Source of the DNA: JAICLL01 sp035252155
Lineage (GTDB): Bacteria > Planctomycetota > Planctomycetia > Pirellulales > JAICIG01
Reading direction: 5' to 3'
DNA length: 8,258 bases
Assembly (NCBI GenBank): GCA_035252155.1
Contig: DATFDL010000058.1
Span: forward strand, 1 to 8,258
Notes under the pieces: model-generated
Database searches by the model: none
Seen by the model: the letters and a program-made list of their open reading frames with translations, nothing else
Told to the model about the DNA's origin: nothing
Program-made: the position numbers and the translations under genes
Shown here: one piece after another, positions 1 through 7,033 of the stretch
Numbering within the stretch: position 1 is the stretch's first letter
Layout: each line of letters begins with the position of its first letter

Positions 1-3000
1 GACGAAGCGGAGCGTTCGGGCGGCTCGAACCTGATGCTCGAACTCACCGCTCCATTCAATGTGAACGCCTTCGGGCAGCTTGACCTTTTGAGCGACGACG
101 CGCTGCGCCTCGTCGACGAAGCCGACCACGTCGCGGCCGCGCACCATGAGCGTCACGTAGTTCAAGAGCTGGCTGTTTTCACTCTTGATCATGGCCGGTC
201 CACCGGCCACCCGCACGTCGGCCACCGCGCTCAGCGGAATCAACGGCTTGCCGCGGGCCGCATGACCGGGCGACGCTGTGTGCCCGACGCTCTGGCCTGT
301 GGTATTCATCGCCCCGCCGGTGGAACCGGCAGTTGACGCCATCGACGAGTCACCGCCCGCGTCTCCGCCGGTCGCCATGCTGCCAGGACTGACCAGCAAG
401 CGCCGCACGCTCTCTTCGTCCTCGCGTTCGCTGCGTGCATAACGGACGCGCACCGGGAAGCGATCGCGGGCCTCGACCGTATAGGTGATGGCCTTGCCCG
501 CCAGGGCCACTTCGATCTCGTTCTCAATATCCTCCACGGAGATCCCGTAACGCGCCGCAGCCTCGCGGTCGATGTCGACCTCCAGGTAACCCTTGCCCAT
601 AAAGGGCGCGGCAATCACGTCGCGTGCGCCGTTGATCGGCTTAAGCGCCGCCTCCACTTCCTTGCACACGCGGTCGATCGTATCGAGATCGGGACCGAAC
701 ACCTTGACGCCGATATCGGTCCGCACACCGGTCGAAAGCATCTCGATGCGGTTGATGATCGGTTGCGTGAAGATGTTGCTCCAGCCGGGCACCTGCAGCA
801 CGCGGCCCATTTCGTCGTCGACCAGGTCGCCCTTGGGGCCGGTCTGCCGCGGCCAGAAGAAGGCGCGCTTCTTGAAGTCGCCCTCCAGTTCCTCGCGCAG
901 GGCGACGAAGGGACGTAGGGCGTCGGTATCGAACGGTTTGCCAAGCTGCTCGTTGAGCGCCGCGGCAGCGAATTTTTCCGCTACCGCCGCGTGCTCGGCC
1001 CCGGCAAGCTGTCCCGCGTTCTTGGCCGCCTTCATCACCTCTTCCAGGGCGTACCAGCAGAACTCTCGCGAGCCTTCGTCAAACAGCTCCCAGTTGACGT
1101 GCTTGACGCGGTCGCGCCACAGCTCCATGCGCCTGCGCTCGATCTCCGACAAGAGTTCGCCGGCGAACGTGCGATGCTCGCTCCCCAGCGCCTCGGCCAC
1201 AGCCTCCACCAGGCCGCCCAGCCACGATGCGTCGAGATCCAAGGCGCCGACAATGTTGTCGATCGCACGGTTGGCGTGCAGTTTTTCGGCCACGTCGCGG
1301 CTGAGCTGCGCGGCGTCTTCCAGTGCCGGGCTTTTGGCCAGCCACACGCCGTACTTCGGTGTAAGCTCCACGCTGAGGCGCTCGACAAAACTGTCTTCCG
1401 TAACCTCGCCTTCGGCGTGTTCCGGCCAGTGCAGCTTGCCGGCGGAGCCGATGCGGCGAACCACCTCGCCTACCGCGTAGCGCGTCAGTTCGTCGCTCAG
1501 CGACTCCTCGAACTCCACGTAGCGCAACAAGGCCAGCTCGCGCAGCGTTTCGTCGAACCGCTCGAGCGTCTTCTGCGCGGCGTCGTTGATCAGGCCCTGG
1601 CGATCGCTCTCTGCCTCGGGCCGCAGGCCCGGATCCAGCGATTCGGGATCCAACAGGTAGCCCCGCTTTTCGAGCGAGCGAACCACCACTTCGACCTGTT
1701 TCCAAGCGTCGTTGAACTTCAGCACGCGCTTGGGCCACAGCTCCTTCGGGCGGAAGTTGACGAACGTCTCGACCATGTCGAGCGGCGAGGGGTCGGTCGG
1801 CGTGTTTGCCCGGCCCGCCTTGCCGATCACCGACTCGACCTCGGGGAAGCCGCGCAGGAGCGCATCGCGGGCCTTCAGATCGTCGCCCGACTGCGTAACG
1901 CTGGCCCGCGGCACCGTGATCGGCATGTCGAGCGTCGTGCCCTCATCAAGGGCGGGCATGAACGCCACGCCGATCTTATTGAACCCATAAGCCCAGAGTC
2001 CGATCACAATAAGGCTGCTCAGCGTGATCGTTCGCCAGAGCAGGACGCGCTGAGTACGGAAGCCAATGAAGAACATGATCCCGAGCGGGATGGCGGCGGC
2101 GGTGATGGCTGACCACTTCGCCACCGTGTAAAGGTTCACCGTGCCCCATAGCCAGAAAGGCCCCAAGAGAAAGCTGAAGTGCCCCAGCCACATACCGGCG
2201 TAGATAATTGCGGCCGAGGCCGCCATTAGCAGTAGCGCGCCGAGGGCCAACCCACAATCACCGAGAAACGCCTTCAAGTCCGGTCCGCGCTTGCCCGTGA
2301 TGGCGAGCACGGTCAACGATGTCACGAGCGCAAACACGCCCAAAAACGTCTGCCGCCAAGCAATTTCCGATGCTCCCTGACCGATGATAGCCTGCAAGGG
2401 AAACATGCCCGCCGCGAGAATCAGCAGCACCGCGAACATCCACATCACCAGGTTTCGCCGCGGCAGCGCCCAGGTGAGCAGCGGCTTGTAGATGTTGATG
2501 AAGCTGCGGACGATCCAGTTCTCTTCCTCGCTCCGCAACCGACCCTTAATGAAAGTCGGAATCAACGCCGGTACCAGCGTGATCGAGATCAACGCCACGC
2601 CGAACAAGGCGAAGCTCTTGGTGAAAGCCAGCGGGTGAAAATACTTTCCTTCCCGCCCGCTGAGCATGAAAACGGGGATGAACGAGATGAGCATGATCAT
2701 CACCGAAAAGAAAATCGGCCTGCCCACCGTGCGGCAGGCGGGGATGACCAACTCGCGGATGTCGCCCGTCACCTTGCGGTCGCCGAAGTGGTCCTTCAAC
2801 GCGTGCGTGGCATTCTCGACCATCACGATGGCCTGGTCGACCAGAATGCCGATCGAAATCGTGATGCCGGCCAGCGACATGATGTTGGCCTGAATGTCGA
2901 TGATGCCGAACGTCCGCAAGAGCCACATCGTGAGGAATGAGAAGAGCACCGCCAGCGGCAACGTGATGCAGATCACAAAGACGCTGCGGAAGTGCGAGAG

Positions 3001-4065
3001 GATCAGCAGGATGGCCACCGAGGCGATCAGCATCTCGTGCCACATCACTTCGCTCAGCGTGTGAATCGCCCCGTCAATCAGCCGCGTGCGGTCGTAGGCC
3101 GGCACGATATGAACGCCTTCGGGCAAGCCCGGCTGAATCTCCTGAATCTTCTGCTTGACCCGTTCGGTCACGGCCAGCGGGTTTTCTTCGTGCCGCATGA
3201 GCACGACGCCGCCGACCACGTCGTTGCCGTCTTTTTCATACACACTGCGGCGAAACTGCGTGCCCAACTGCACTTTGGCGATGGTCTTGACGTAGATCGG
3301 AACGCGGTTGACCTCCTTGACGACGGTGTTTTCGATGTCGCCTTTGTCTTTGATCCAGCCCAGTCCGCGGACGATGTATTCGGCATTGTTCTTTTGCACC
3401 ACGCCGCCCCCGGCCGGCATGTTGCTCTTGGCAACCGCCGCATAGAGCTCGCCCAGGGTGATGCCGTAGGCCCGCAGGGCTTCGGGCCGCACGTCGATCT
3501 GATATTCCAGCGGCGTGCCGCCCACGTCGGCCACGTCGGCCGCACCGGCCGCCGCGTTGAGCTGCGGGGCGATGTAAAACTTGTTGAGCGCCCAAAGCCG
3601 TCCCGAATCGATTGGGTTCAAAGGACTGTCTTCGACCGTGTACCAGAAAACTTGGCCCAACGCCGTGGCATCGGGCGCCATATAGGGCAACACGCCCGGC
3701 GGCAGAAACGTGGCCGCCTCGGCCAGCTTCTCGGTCACGCGCTGCCGGGCGAAATAAAAGTCGATGTCCTCCTCGAAGATCAGCGTAATCATCGAGAAGT
3801 TGAACTCGCTCGACGAGCGCACGGCCCGCATGCCAGCCAACCCCTTCAGTTTGAGCGACAATGGATAGGTGACCTGATCTTCGATTTCCCACGGGCTGCG
3901 GCCCATCCAGTCGGTGAAGACGATGACTTGGTTTTCGCTCAGGTCGGGAATGGCATCGACCGGCGTTTGGAGCATGGCATAAACGCCCGCCACGGTCAGC
4001 GCCGCACCGAGAATCAGCACCAGGAAGCGATTGCGGATCGAGGCTTCGATAATCTTTTCAATCAT
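1..4065 (-). CDS. cusA: CusA-type Cu(I)/Ag(I) RND efflux pump, 3'-truncated by window edge, with three large insertions
   Basis: Inner-membrane proton-driven RND pump of the heavy-metal (HME) family, expected to export Cu(I)/Ag(I) with CusB and an outer-membrane channel. One uninterrupted frame gives 1355 residues; the C-terminal roughly 180 residues (TM8-TM12) lie beyond position 1. TM1 is at about residues 12-30, and the RND porter signature SPWEIEDQVTYPL follows. TM4 carries VDQAIVMVEN with D410 and E417; D410 matches the CusA proton-relay D405. The CusA metal-binding methionines 573/623/672 correspond to M714 (LDMP), M764 (PLDMVET) and M1109 (NRIEMLSTG), which argues for Cu/Ag over Zn/Co. 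The last visible part is the IEWSGEFEHQ stretch before TM8. Spacing between conserved points is inflated: D410-M714 is 304 residues (168 in E. coli) and M764-M1109 is 345 (49 in E. coli). The start at 4065 has only a weak GCGGA in front; a nearby ATG at 4076 is out of frame. It lies 104 nt downstream of the two-module protein. Confidence 0.93.
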   Translation of the reverse strand, partial: MIEKIIEASIRNRFLVLILGAALTVAGVYAMLQTPVDAIPDLSENQVIVFTDWMGRSPWEIEDQVTYPLSLKLKGLAGMRAVRSSSEFNFSMITLIFEEDIDFYFARQRVTEKLAEAATFLPPGVLPYMAPDATALGQVFWYTVEDSPLNPIDSGRLWALNKFYIAPQLNAAAGAADVADVGGTPLEYQIDVRPEALRAYGITLGELYAAVAKSNMPAGGGVVQKNNAEYIVRGLGWIKDKGDIENTVVKEVNRVPIYVKTIAKVQLGTQFRRSVYEKDGNDVVGGVVLMRHEENPLAVTERVKQKIQEIQPGLPEGVHIVPAYDRTRLIDGAIHTLSEVMWHEMLIASVAILLILSHFRSVFVICITLPLAVLFSFLTMWLLRTFGIIDIQANIMSLAGITISIGILVDQAIVMVENATHALKDHFGDRKVTGDIRELVIPACRTVGRPIFFSVMIMLISFIPVFMLSGREGKYFHPLAFTKSFALFGVALISITLVPALIPTFIKGRLRSEEENWIVRSFINIYKPLLTWALPRRNLVMWMFAVLLILAAGMFPLQAIIGQGASEIAWRQTFLGVFALVTSLTVLAITGKRGPDLKAFLGDCGLALGALLLMAASAAIIYAGMWLGHFSFLLGPFWLWGTVNLYTVAKWSAITAAAIPLGIMFFIGFRTQRVLLWRTITLSSLIVIGLWAYGFNKIGVAFMPALDEGTTLDMPITVPRASVTQSGDDLKARDALLRGFPEVESVIGKAGRANTPTDPSPLDMVETFVNFRPKELWPKRVLKFNDAWKQVEVVVRSLEKRGYLLDPESLDPGLRPEAESDRQGLINDAAQKTLERFDETLRELALLRYVEFEESLSDELTRYAVGEVVRRIGSAGKLHWPEHAEGEVTEDSFVERLSVELTPKYGVWLAKSPALEDAAQLSRDVAEKLHANRAIDNIVGALDLDASWLGGLVEAVAEALGSEHRTFAGELLSEIERRRMELWRDRVKHVNWELFDEGSREFCWYALEEVMKAAKNAGQLAGAEHAAVAEKFAAAALNEQLGKPFDTDALRPFVALREELEGDFKKRAFFWPRQTGPKGDLVDDEMGRVLQVPGWSNIFTQPIINRIEMLSTGVRTDIGVKVFGPDLDTIDRVCKEVEAALKPINGARDVIAAPFMGKGYLEVDIDREAAARYGISVEDIENEIEVALAGKAITYTVEARDRFPVRVRYARSEREDEESVRRLLVSPGSMATGGDAGGDSSMASTAGSTGGAMNTTGQSVGHTASPGHAARGKPLIPLSAVADVRVAGGPAMIKSENSQLLNYVTLMVRGRDVVGFVDEAQRVVAQKVKLPEGVHIEWSGEFEHQVRAARTLRFV
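247..390 (-). other. cusA insertion 3: Gly/Ser/Thr/Met low-complexity loop (residues about 1226-1273)
   Basis: Between RRLLV (1221-1225) and PLSAVADVRV, where CusA relatives have only a short turn, there are about 48 residues made mainly of G, S, T and A with M1230, M1242, M1252, H1262 and H1268. The composition indicates a flexible, solvent-exposed periplasmic loop. The scattered Met and His could touch soft metal ions, but that is inference. Confidence 0.65.
856..1731 (-). other. cusA insertion 2: about 295-residue helical domain inside the porter domain (residues about 779-1070)
   Basis: The stretch lies between the element holding M764 (…RPKELWPKR) and the element holding M1109 (FFWPRQTG…DDEMGRVLQVPG). 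E. coli CusA has only about 20 residues here. The insert is rich in Glu, Arg, Ala and Leu, has no membrane segment, reads as mainly alpha-helical, and contains only one Cys (in REFCWYALEE). It shows no metal-binding motif I recognise. Similar short W-P-(K/R) motifs flank both ends (LWPKR at 776-780, FWPRQ at 1070-1074), so the insert seems to sit within this loop. It stays in frame throughout and has the same base composition as its surroundings. Confidence 0.75.
2032..2394 (-). other. cusA insertion 1: extra membrane helices inside the TM7 region (residues about 558-678)
   Basis: In E. coli CusA one helix (TM7) leads directly to the FMPP..EG element. Here a TM7-like helix (about 537-555) is followed by further hydrophobic stretches at about 573-590, 605-627, 644-669 and 679-695 before NKIGVAFMPALDEG. 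Five helices in place of one keeps the odd number needed to leave downstream domains on the periplasmic side. The connecting loops are short, with a GKRGPDLK basic loop at 591-598 and a lone C604. Helix borders are judged by eye. Confidence 0.75.
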
Positions 4066-4118
4066 TTTCCGCTCATAGCATTAGCACGCGCGACGCCACC
4101 GCACCGTCGGGGAACGAG

Positions 4119-4152
4119 CCAACGGTGAGCGCAAATCTGCGCTCACCGTTGG
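4119..4152. repeat. Perfect 15-bp inverted repeat in the gap upstream of cusA
   Basis: CCAACGGTGAGCGCA and its exact reverse complement are separated by four bases. The element lies between the stop of the two-module protein (4170) and the cusA start (4065). No U-tract follows on the minus strand, so it does not look like an intrinsic terminator. It could be an mRNA-stabilising or processing hairpin between cistrons, or a member of a dispersed palindromic repeat family. Confidence 0.85.
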
Positions 4153-4169
4153 AACACGAGGTTTGTCAC

Positions 4170-4727
4170 TTATTTCGCTTCTTTCAGCTCCTTGGCTTTG
4201 GCCAACGTCTCGCGCGGATGGGCTTTGGCCTCGTCCGCACAGCCGGCGCAGCAGAGAAAGACGGGCTCGCCGCCGATCATGAGCTTCACCGGCTTGCCCA
4301 TCGACCCCAGGCGGTTCTTCTCGGCAACGGCGCAAAAGCGCTGGGCTTCGGCAAGCTTGCGGTCTTCGTCCGACAATTTGGCGAGCGAGGCGGCGATCTT
4401 CTTCAGCTTTTTGACCGCAGCCAAGGTCGCCTTGGGGTCCGCCGCCGCCTTCTTGTTGCAACCGCGGCAGCAGACAAACACCGGTTGGCCGGCGACCATG
4501 ACCTTGGCCGGAGCGCCCATCGAGCCGAGCCGATGCCCCGTTTGAACGGCGCAATAGCGCTGCGCAACGGCCGCTGCCCGGTCTGCCGAGGGAAGCTCCG
4601 CCAGCGCGTCGCGAATTTCCGCCTCGGCGTCTTTGGCTTTCTCTGCGGCCGACGCCGAGACATTGTCGCTTATGGCAAACGGCATCAGTAGCAAAGCCGC
4701 CACAGAAAACGGAAGTAATTGCCTCAT
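4170..4727 (-). CDS. Exported protein of two tandem YHS/TRASH-like metal-binding modules
   Basis: Predicted 185-residue periplasmic protein. Residues 1-27 form a signal peptide (basic MRQ, then a hydrophobic LLPFSVAALLLMPFAI core, with probable cleavage near ASA). The rest is two copies of one module at about residues 42-107 and 115-180. Each has one Cys, then RLGSMG-x-P, then G(Q/E)PVF followed by CC-x-GC: C59 with C86/C87/C90, and C132 with C159/C160/C163. This Cys layout resembles YHS/TRASH-type domains and suggests binding of soft metals such as Cu(I); the metal is inferred from the operon. The start at 4727 is supported by AAGGAG seven bases upstream. It lies 59 nt after cusB and 104 nt before cusA, so co-transcription is likely. 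A role as a periplasmic copper buffer or chaperone, perhaps in place of CusF, is inference. Confidence 0.88.
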   Translation of the reverse strand: MRQLLPFSVAALLLMPFAISDNVSASAAEKAKDAEAEIRDALAELPSADRAAAVAQRYCAVQTGHRLGSMGAPAKVMVAGQPVFVCCRGCNKKAAADPKATLAAVKKLKKIAASLAKLSDEDRKLAEAQRFCAVAEKNRLGSMGKPVKLMIGGEPVFLCCAGCADEAKAHPRETLAKAKELKEAK

Positions 4728-4734
4728 GAAGTAT

Positions 4735-4741
4735 CTCCTTT
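4735..4741 (-). promoter_or_regulatory. Strong ribosome binding site for the two-module protein
   Basis: AAAGGAG on the minus strand ends seven bases before the ATG at 4727. It fixes this start over the longer open frame that continues upstream through the cusB C-terminus. It is the best Shine-Dalgarno in the window, so this small protein may be translated more strongly than cusB or cusA. Confidence 0.85.
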
Positions 4742-4759
4742 CCGTGAGATAGGATGGAT

Positions 4760-4775
4760 GCCGTCTCGCGACGGC
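4760..4775. repeat. Small hairpin with GNRA-type loop between cusB and the two-module gene
   Basis: GCCGTC and GACGGC form a 6-bp stem; on the minus-strand transcript the loop reads GCGA, a stable GNRA tetraloop. It lies between the cusB stop (4787) and the AAAGGAG ribosome site. No U-tract follows, so it is more likely an intercistronic structure than a terminator. Confidence 0.6.
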
Positions 4776-4786
4776 GAAATAGGAAA

Positions 4787-6898
4787 CTAGCGCCCCTCTC
4801 TCCGAACGTTCTCTCGCTTGAGTTCTTTCAGCTTGTCCAACGTGCGCTTGGCGTCCGCCTGGGCGTCCTCCGTGCATCCCGCGCAACACACGAACACCGT
4901 CTCGCCGCCGATTGTCAACTTGACGGGCGTGCCCATCGAGCCCAGTCGGCTGTCTTCCAGCACCGCGCAAAAACGCTGGGCCTCGGCCAGCTTGCGGTTT
5001 TCGGGCGGAAGCTTGGCCAAGGCCGCCTTGATGCGCGCGTCGGGATCTTTCTTGGCCGGTTTGGGCGCGGCCGGCGTCACGCTTTTCGCCGTATCGCCAA
5101 CCGCACCGTTCTCGCCGCGCGTCTTGGCCAATTGGGCCAACGTCTTCTCCGGCTCTTCCATAGCCTGTTCCTTGCACCCCTCGCAGCAGACGAACACCGT
5201 TTGCCCGGCCACGTCGAGCTTGACCGGTACGCCCATCGAACCGAGCCGGTTGTTCTTCAAGATCGGGCAAAACTTTTGCGACTCGGCGGTTCGCCGGTCT
5301 TCCGGCGAAAGGCTGGCCAGCGCGGCCTCGATCTTGGCGTCGGGGTCTTCAGGCGTCGACGGTCGCACGGTGGTCACGCTGGAACCGCTCTTCGACCCGC
5401 CGCCGCTGCCGCCGAAATAGATCGAACCGGCCGCCGGATTGAGCCGCGTTTCCGCATCGACCAGAAACGAGCCCGTCGTCACCACCAACTCACCCGGCTT
5501 GAGTCCCGACAGCACCGGGTAAAACATGGCGCCCGCGGGGCCGTTCATGCGCGGCCCCAACTCGACCTGCACCCCCTCGAACACGTTCGGCAAACTCTCG
5601 CGATAGACGATCCGCTGCTTGCCGGTATCAATCACCGCGCTTTCGGGCACGGCCAGCACCAGCCCTTCGTCGAGCTTCGCCTGCCGATCGGAATTGTCGA
5701 CCACGGCGTCGCGGAGCATCTCCACGTCGCGCGGCGGCACTTCGATAGTTATGGTCGCCGTCGTGCCGGGACGCAGCTTGTGGCCGGGGTTGGGCAGTTC
5801 GCAACGGATCGTCACGGTGCGCGTCGCTTCGTCGACGTGTGGATAGACGAACGCCAGCTTGCCGTGAAACCGTTCGCCAGCGAACGCGCGCGTGGTGGCC
5901 GTCACCGGCAGGGCGTTGGGATCGTCGGACGCCAGCGGTTTGTGAAGGTTAGCCTGCGGCAAAAAGGGAAAATCTTCTTCGTAGACTTGGGCCTGAATCC
6001 AAACGGTCGACAGGTCGGCCACGTCATACAGCGGCGTGCCCGTCTCGACGTATTGCCCCTCGACGACGTACTTCTGGATGACGTGCCCGGTGATGGGCGA
6101 GCGAATTTTGAGGTGCGTGTTGGCCTTGCCGGTTTTGACCAGGTCGTCGAGTTGATCGTCGCTGATGCCCAACAGCCGCAGCCGTTCGCGGCTGCTGGCG
6201 GCGAGCTGCCGCGAGCCGCTCTGCACTGCCGTCACGAGCTCGCGCATGCCGCTATAAAGGTCGGGGCTGTAGAGATCGGCCAGCACCTCGCCGGCGTCGA
6301 CGGTGGTGCCCGTCTCGTTCACGTACATCTTATCGATGCGCCCGCCCACCCACGCGCTCACTTTCCGCTCTTCGCGCTCGTTGAACTCGATGAAGCCCAC
6401 GGCGTTCACCTGCTTGGTCAGCGGCACGTAGCCAGTGCTCCAGGTTTCGACGCCGGCCAGCACCACGCGATAGGGCGAAAGCTGCACGCGGTTGACCACG
6501 CCGGGCGGCAGGGCTGCTTCGTGGCTCCCCCCTTTTTTGCGCTTCGAGAGCGGCATGAAGCAGATCGGGCACTTCTCTTTGCTGTTGTCGCGCACCACCG
6601 CGGGGTGCATGGGGCAAAACCACTCGACGTCGCTCGACGCGACCGTGGCCGTTTCGGTCGACCGCGTGAAGCGATCGTAGTACGCCATCAGCAAATCCCA
6701 CTGCGTAATCACAACGCCGATCAGCGCCAGGATGCCGATGAACCGCAGCCTGGCCAGCTTGACCAGGATGATGAAATCAAACCACCACCAGGCTTTTCGC
6801 CAGCCGGTGAGGCCAGGCGGGGCACGCAGTCCCCCCTCGTCGATCAACTCGGGTTCTTCGAATGCCAGTCGTGAACGGTGGTTAAATCGGTCGTTCAT
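4787..6898 (-). CDS. cusB: CusB-type membrane fusion protein with N-terminal HMBD and two C-terminal YHS-like modules
   Basis: Periplasmic adaptor linking the CusA pump to an outer-membrane channel. At 703 residues it is far longer than E. coli CusB (about 400). In order: a cytoplasmic tail (1-40), one membrane anchor (about 42-67), an HMBD with C95-P-M97-H98 and C110-P-I-C113, then barrel-sandwich halves (about 178-215 and 264-300) around a short helical hairpin, beta-barrel and membrane-proximal domains to about 490, and a Gly/Ser linker (about 494-510). Two CC-x-GC modules end the protein, with C544/C571/C572/C575 and C644/C671/C672/C675. The HMBD has CPICFM where CPICGM is usual. The ATG at 6898 is the only sensible start, because an in-frame TAA lies at 6920-6922; no clear ribosome site precedes it. 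The terminal modules may dock metal for transfer to the pump, by inference from position and Cys content. Confidence 0.93.
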   Translation of the reverse strand: MNDRFNHRSRLAFEEPELIDEGGLRAPPGLTGWRKAWWWFDFIILVKLARLRFIGILALIGVVITQWDLLMAYYDRFTRSTETATVASSDVEWFCPMHPAVVRDNSKEKCPICFMPLSKRKKGGSHEAALPPGVVNRVQLSPYRVVLAGVETWSTGYVPLTKQVNAVGFIEFNEREERKVSAWVGGRIDKMYVNETGTTVDAGEVLADLYSPDLYSGMRELVTAVQSGSRQLAASSRERLRLLGISDDQLDDLVKTGKANTHLKIRSPITGHVIQKYVVEGQYVETGTPLYDVADLSTVWIQAQVYEEDFPFLPQANLHKPLASDDPNALPVTATTRAFAGERFHGKLAFVYPHVDEATRTVTIRCELPNPGHKLRPGTTATITIEVPPRDVEMLRDAVVDNSDRQAKLDEGLVLAVPESAVIDTGKQRIVYRESLPNVFEGVQVELGPRMNGPAGAMFYPVLSGLKPGELVVTTGSFLVDAETRLNPAAGSIYFGGSGGGSKSGSSVTTVRPSTPEDPDAKIEAALASLSPEDRRTAESQKFCPILKNNRLGSMGVPVKLDVAGQTVFVCCEGCKEQAMEEPEKTLAQLAKTRGENGAVGDTAKSVTPAAPKPAKKDPDARIKAALAKLPPENRKLAEAQRFCAVLEDSRLGSMGTPVKLTIGGETVFVCCAGCTEDAQADAKRTLDKLKELKRENVRREGR

Positions 6899-7007
6899 GT
6901 TACGAATCGTTTCGCAGTGTTAAAGTTCAATGAGCCGGGAACCTGCCCAGCGAAGGCGGCCGCGACACAAGCCGGCCAGTGGTGCTAACCCTCCAGCCCA
7001 TGTGCGG

Positions 7008-7026
7008 CCGCCATCGCCGATGGCGG
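7008..7026. repeat. Inverted repeat just downstream of the 171-residue gene
   Basis: CCGCCATCG is followed, after one base, by its reverse complement CGATGGCGG, giving about eight usable base pairs. It begins about eight bases after the stop of the 171-residue gene (lowest base 7034) in the transcript. No run of U follows, so read-through into cusB is expected. The rest of this 135-nt gap (6899-7033) contains two GCGGCCGC octamers and nothing else I can identify. Confidence 0.6.
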
Positions 7027-7033
7027 TCAACCG

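Larger units (their letters stand above)
4188..5320 (-). repeat. Four copies of a roughly 66-residue YHS-like module across two adjacent genes
   Basis: Modules lie at 5123-5320 and 4823-5020 (C-terminus of CusB) and at 4407-4604 and 4188-4385 (the separate exported protein). All share D/E/N-R, A-x-x-Q-(R/K)-(F/Y)-C, RLGSMG-x-P-x-K, G-(Q/E)-(T/P)-VF and CC-x-GC, always with 27 positions from the first Cys to the CC. By hand count the second and fourth modules agree at about 48 of 71 positions, while other pairs agree at about 34-36 of 67. The distal module of CusB and the distal module of the free protein are therefore the closest relatives. Confidence 0.85.

Noticed and set aside
593..2112. 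Plus-strand open frames of 295 and 373 codons overlapping the cusA region
   Set aside because: They lie opposite the conserved CusA reading frame, overlap each other, and show only biased composition (Ser/Arg- or His/Arg-rich) without domains.
1..4065. A possible frameshift or decay in cusA because of its unusual length
   Set aside because: M714, M764, M1109, D410 and the final WSGEFE stretch are all in the same frame. Hand translation of the regions around the first two insertions and of the third insertion found no in-frame stop, so the extra length is insertion and not damage.
2992..4128. A 378-codon plus-strand open frame
   Set aside because: It is antisense to the N-terminal third of cusA, where the minus strand gives unmistakable RND porter sequence. 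No ribosome site or domain was seen.
4728..5270. A longer start for the two-module protein (at 5270)
   Set aside because: The added part overlaps cusB in another frame and has Arg/Gly-rich shadow composition. The ATG at 4727 has a strong ribosome site and is followed directly by a signal peptide.
4754..6874. A 706-codon open frame on the plus strand
   Set aside because: It lies antisense to cusB and encodes a His/Arg/Gly/Ala-rich sequence with no recognisable domain, as expected from the complement of a GC-rich gene. The minus-strand product has clear CusB, HMBD and CC-x-GC features.
6899..6935. A TTGAAC box upstream of cusB as a promoter -35
   Set aside because: No convincing -10 element lies at a suitable distance, and the implied start site would fall on or after the cusB ATG. 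The main promoter is probably beyond the right edge.
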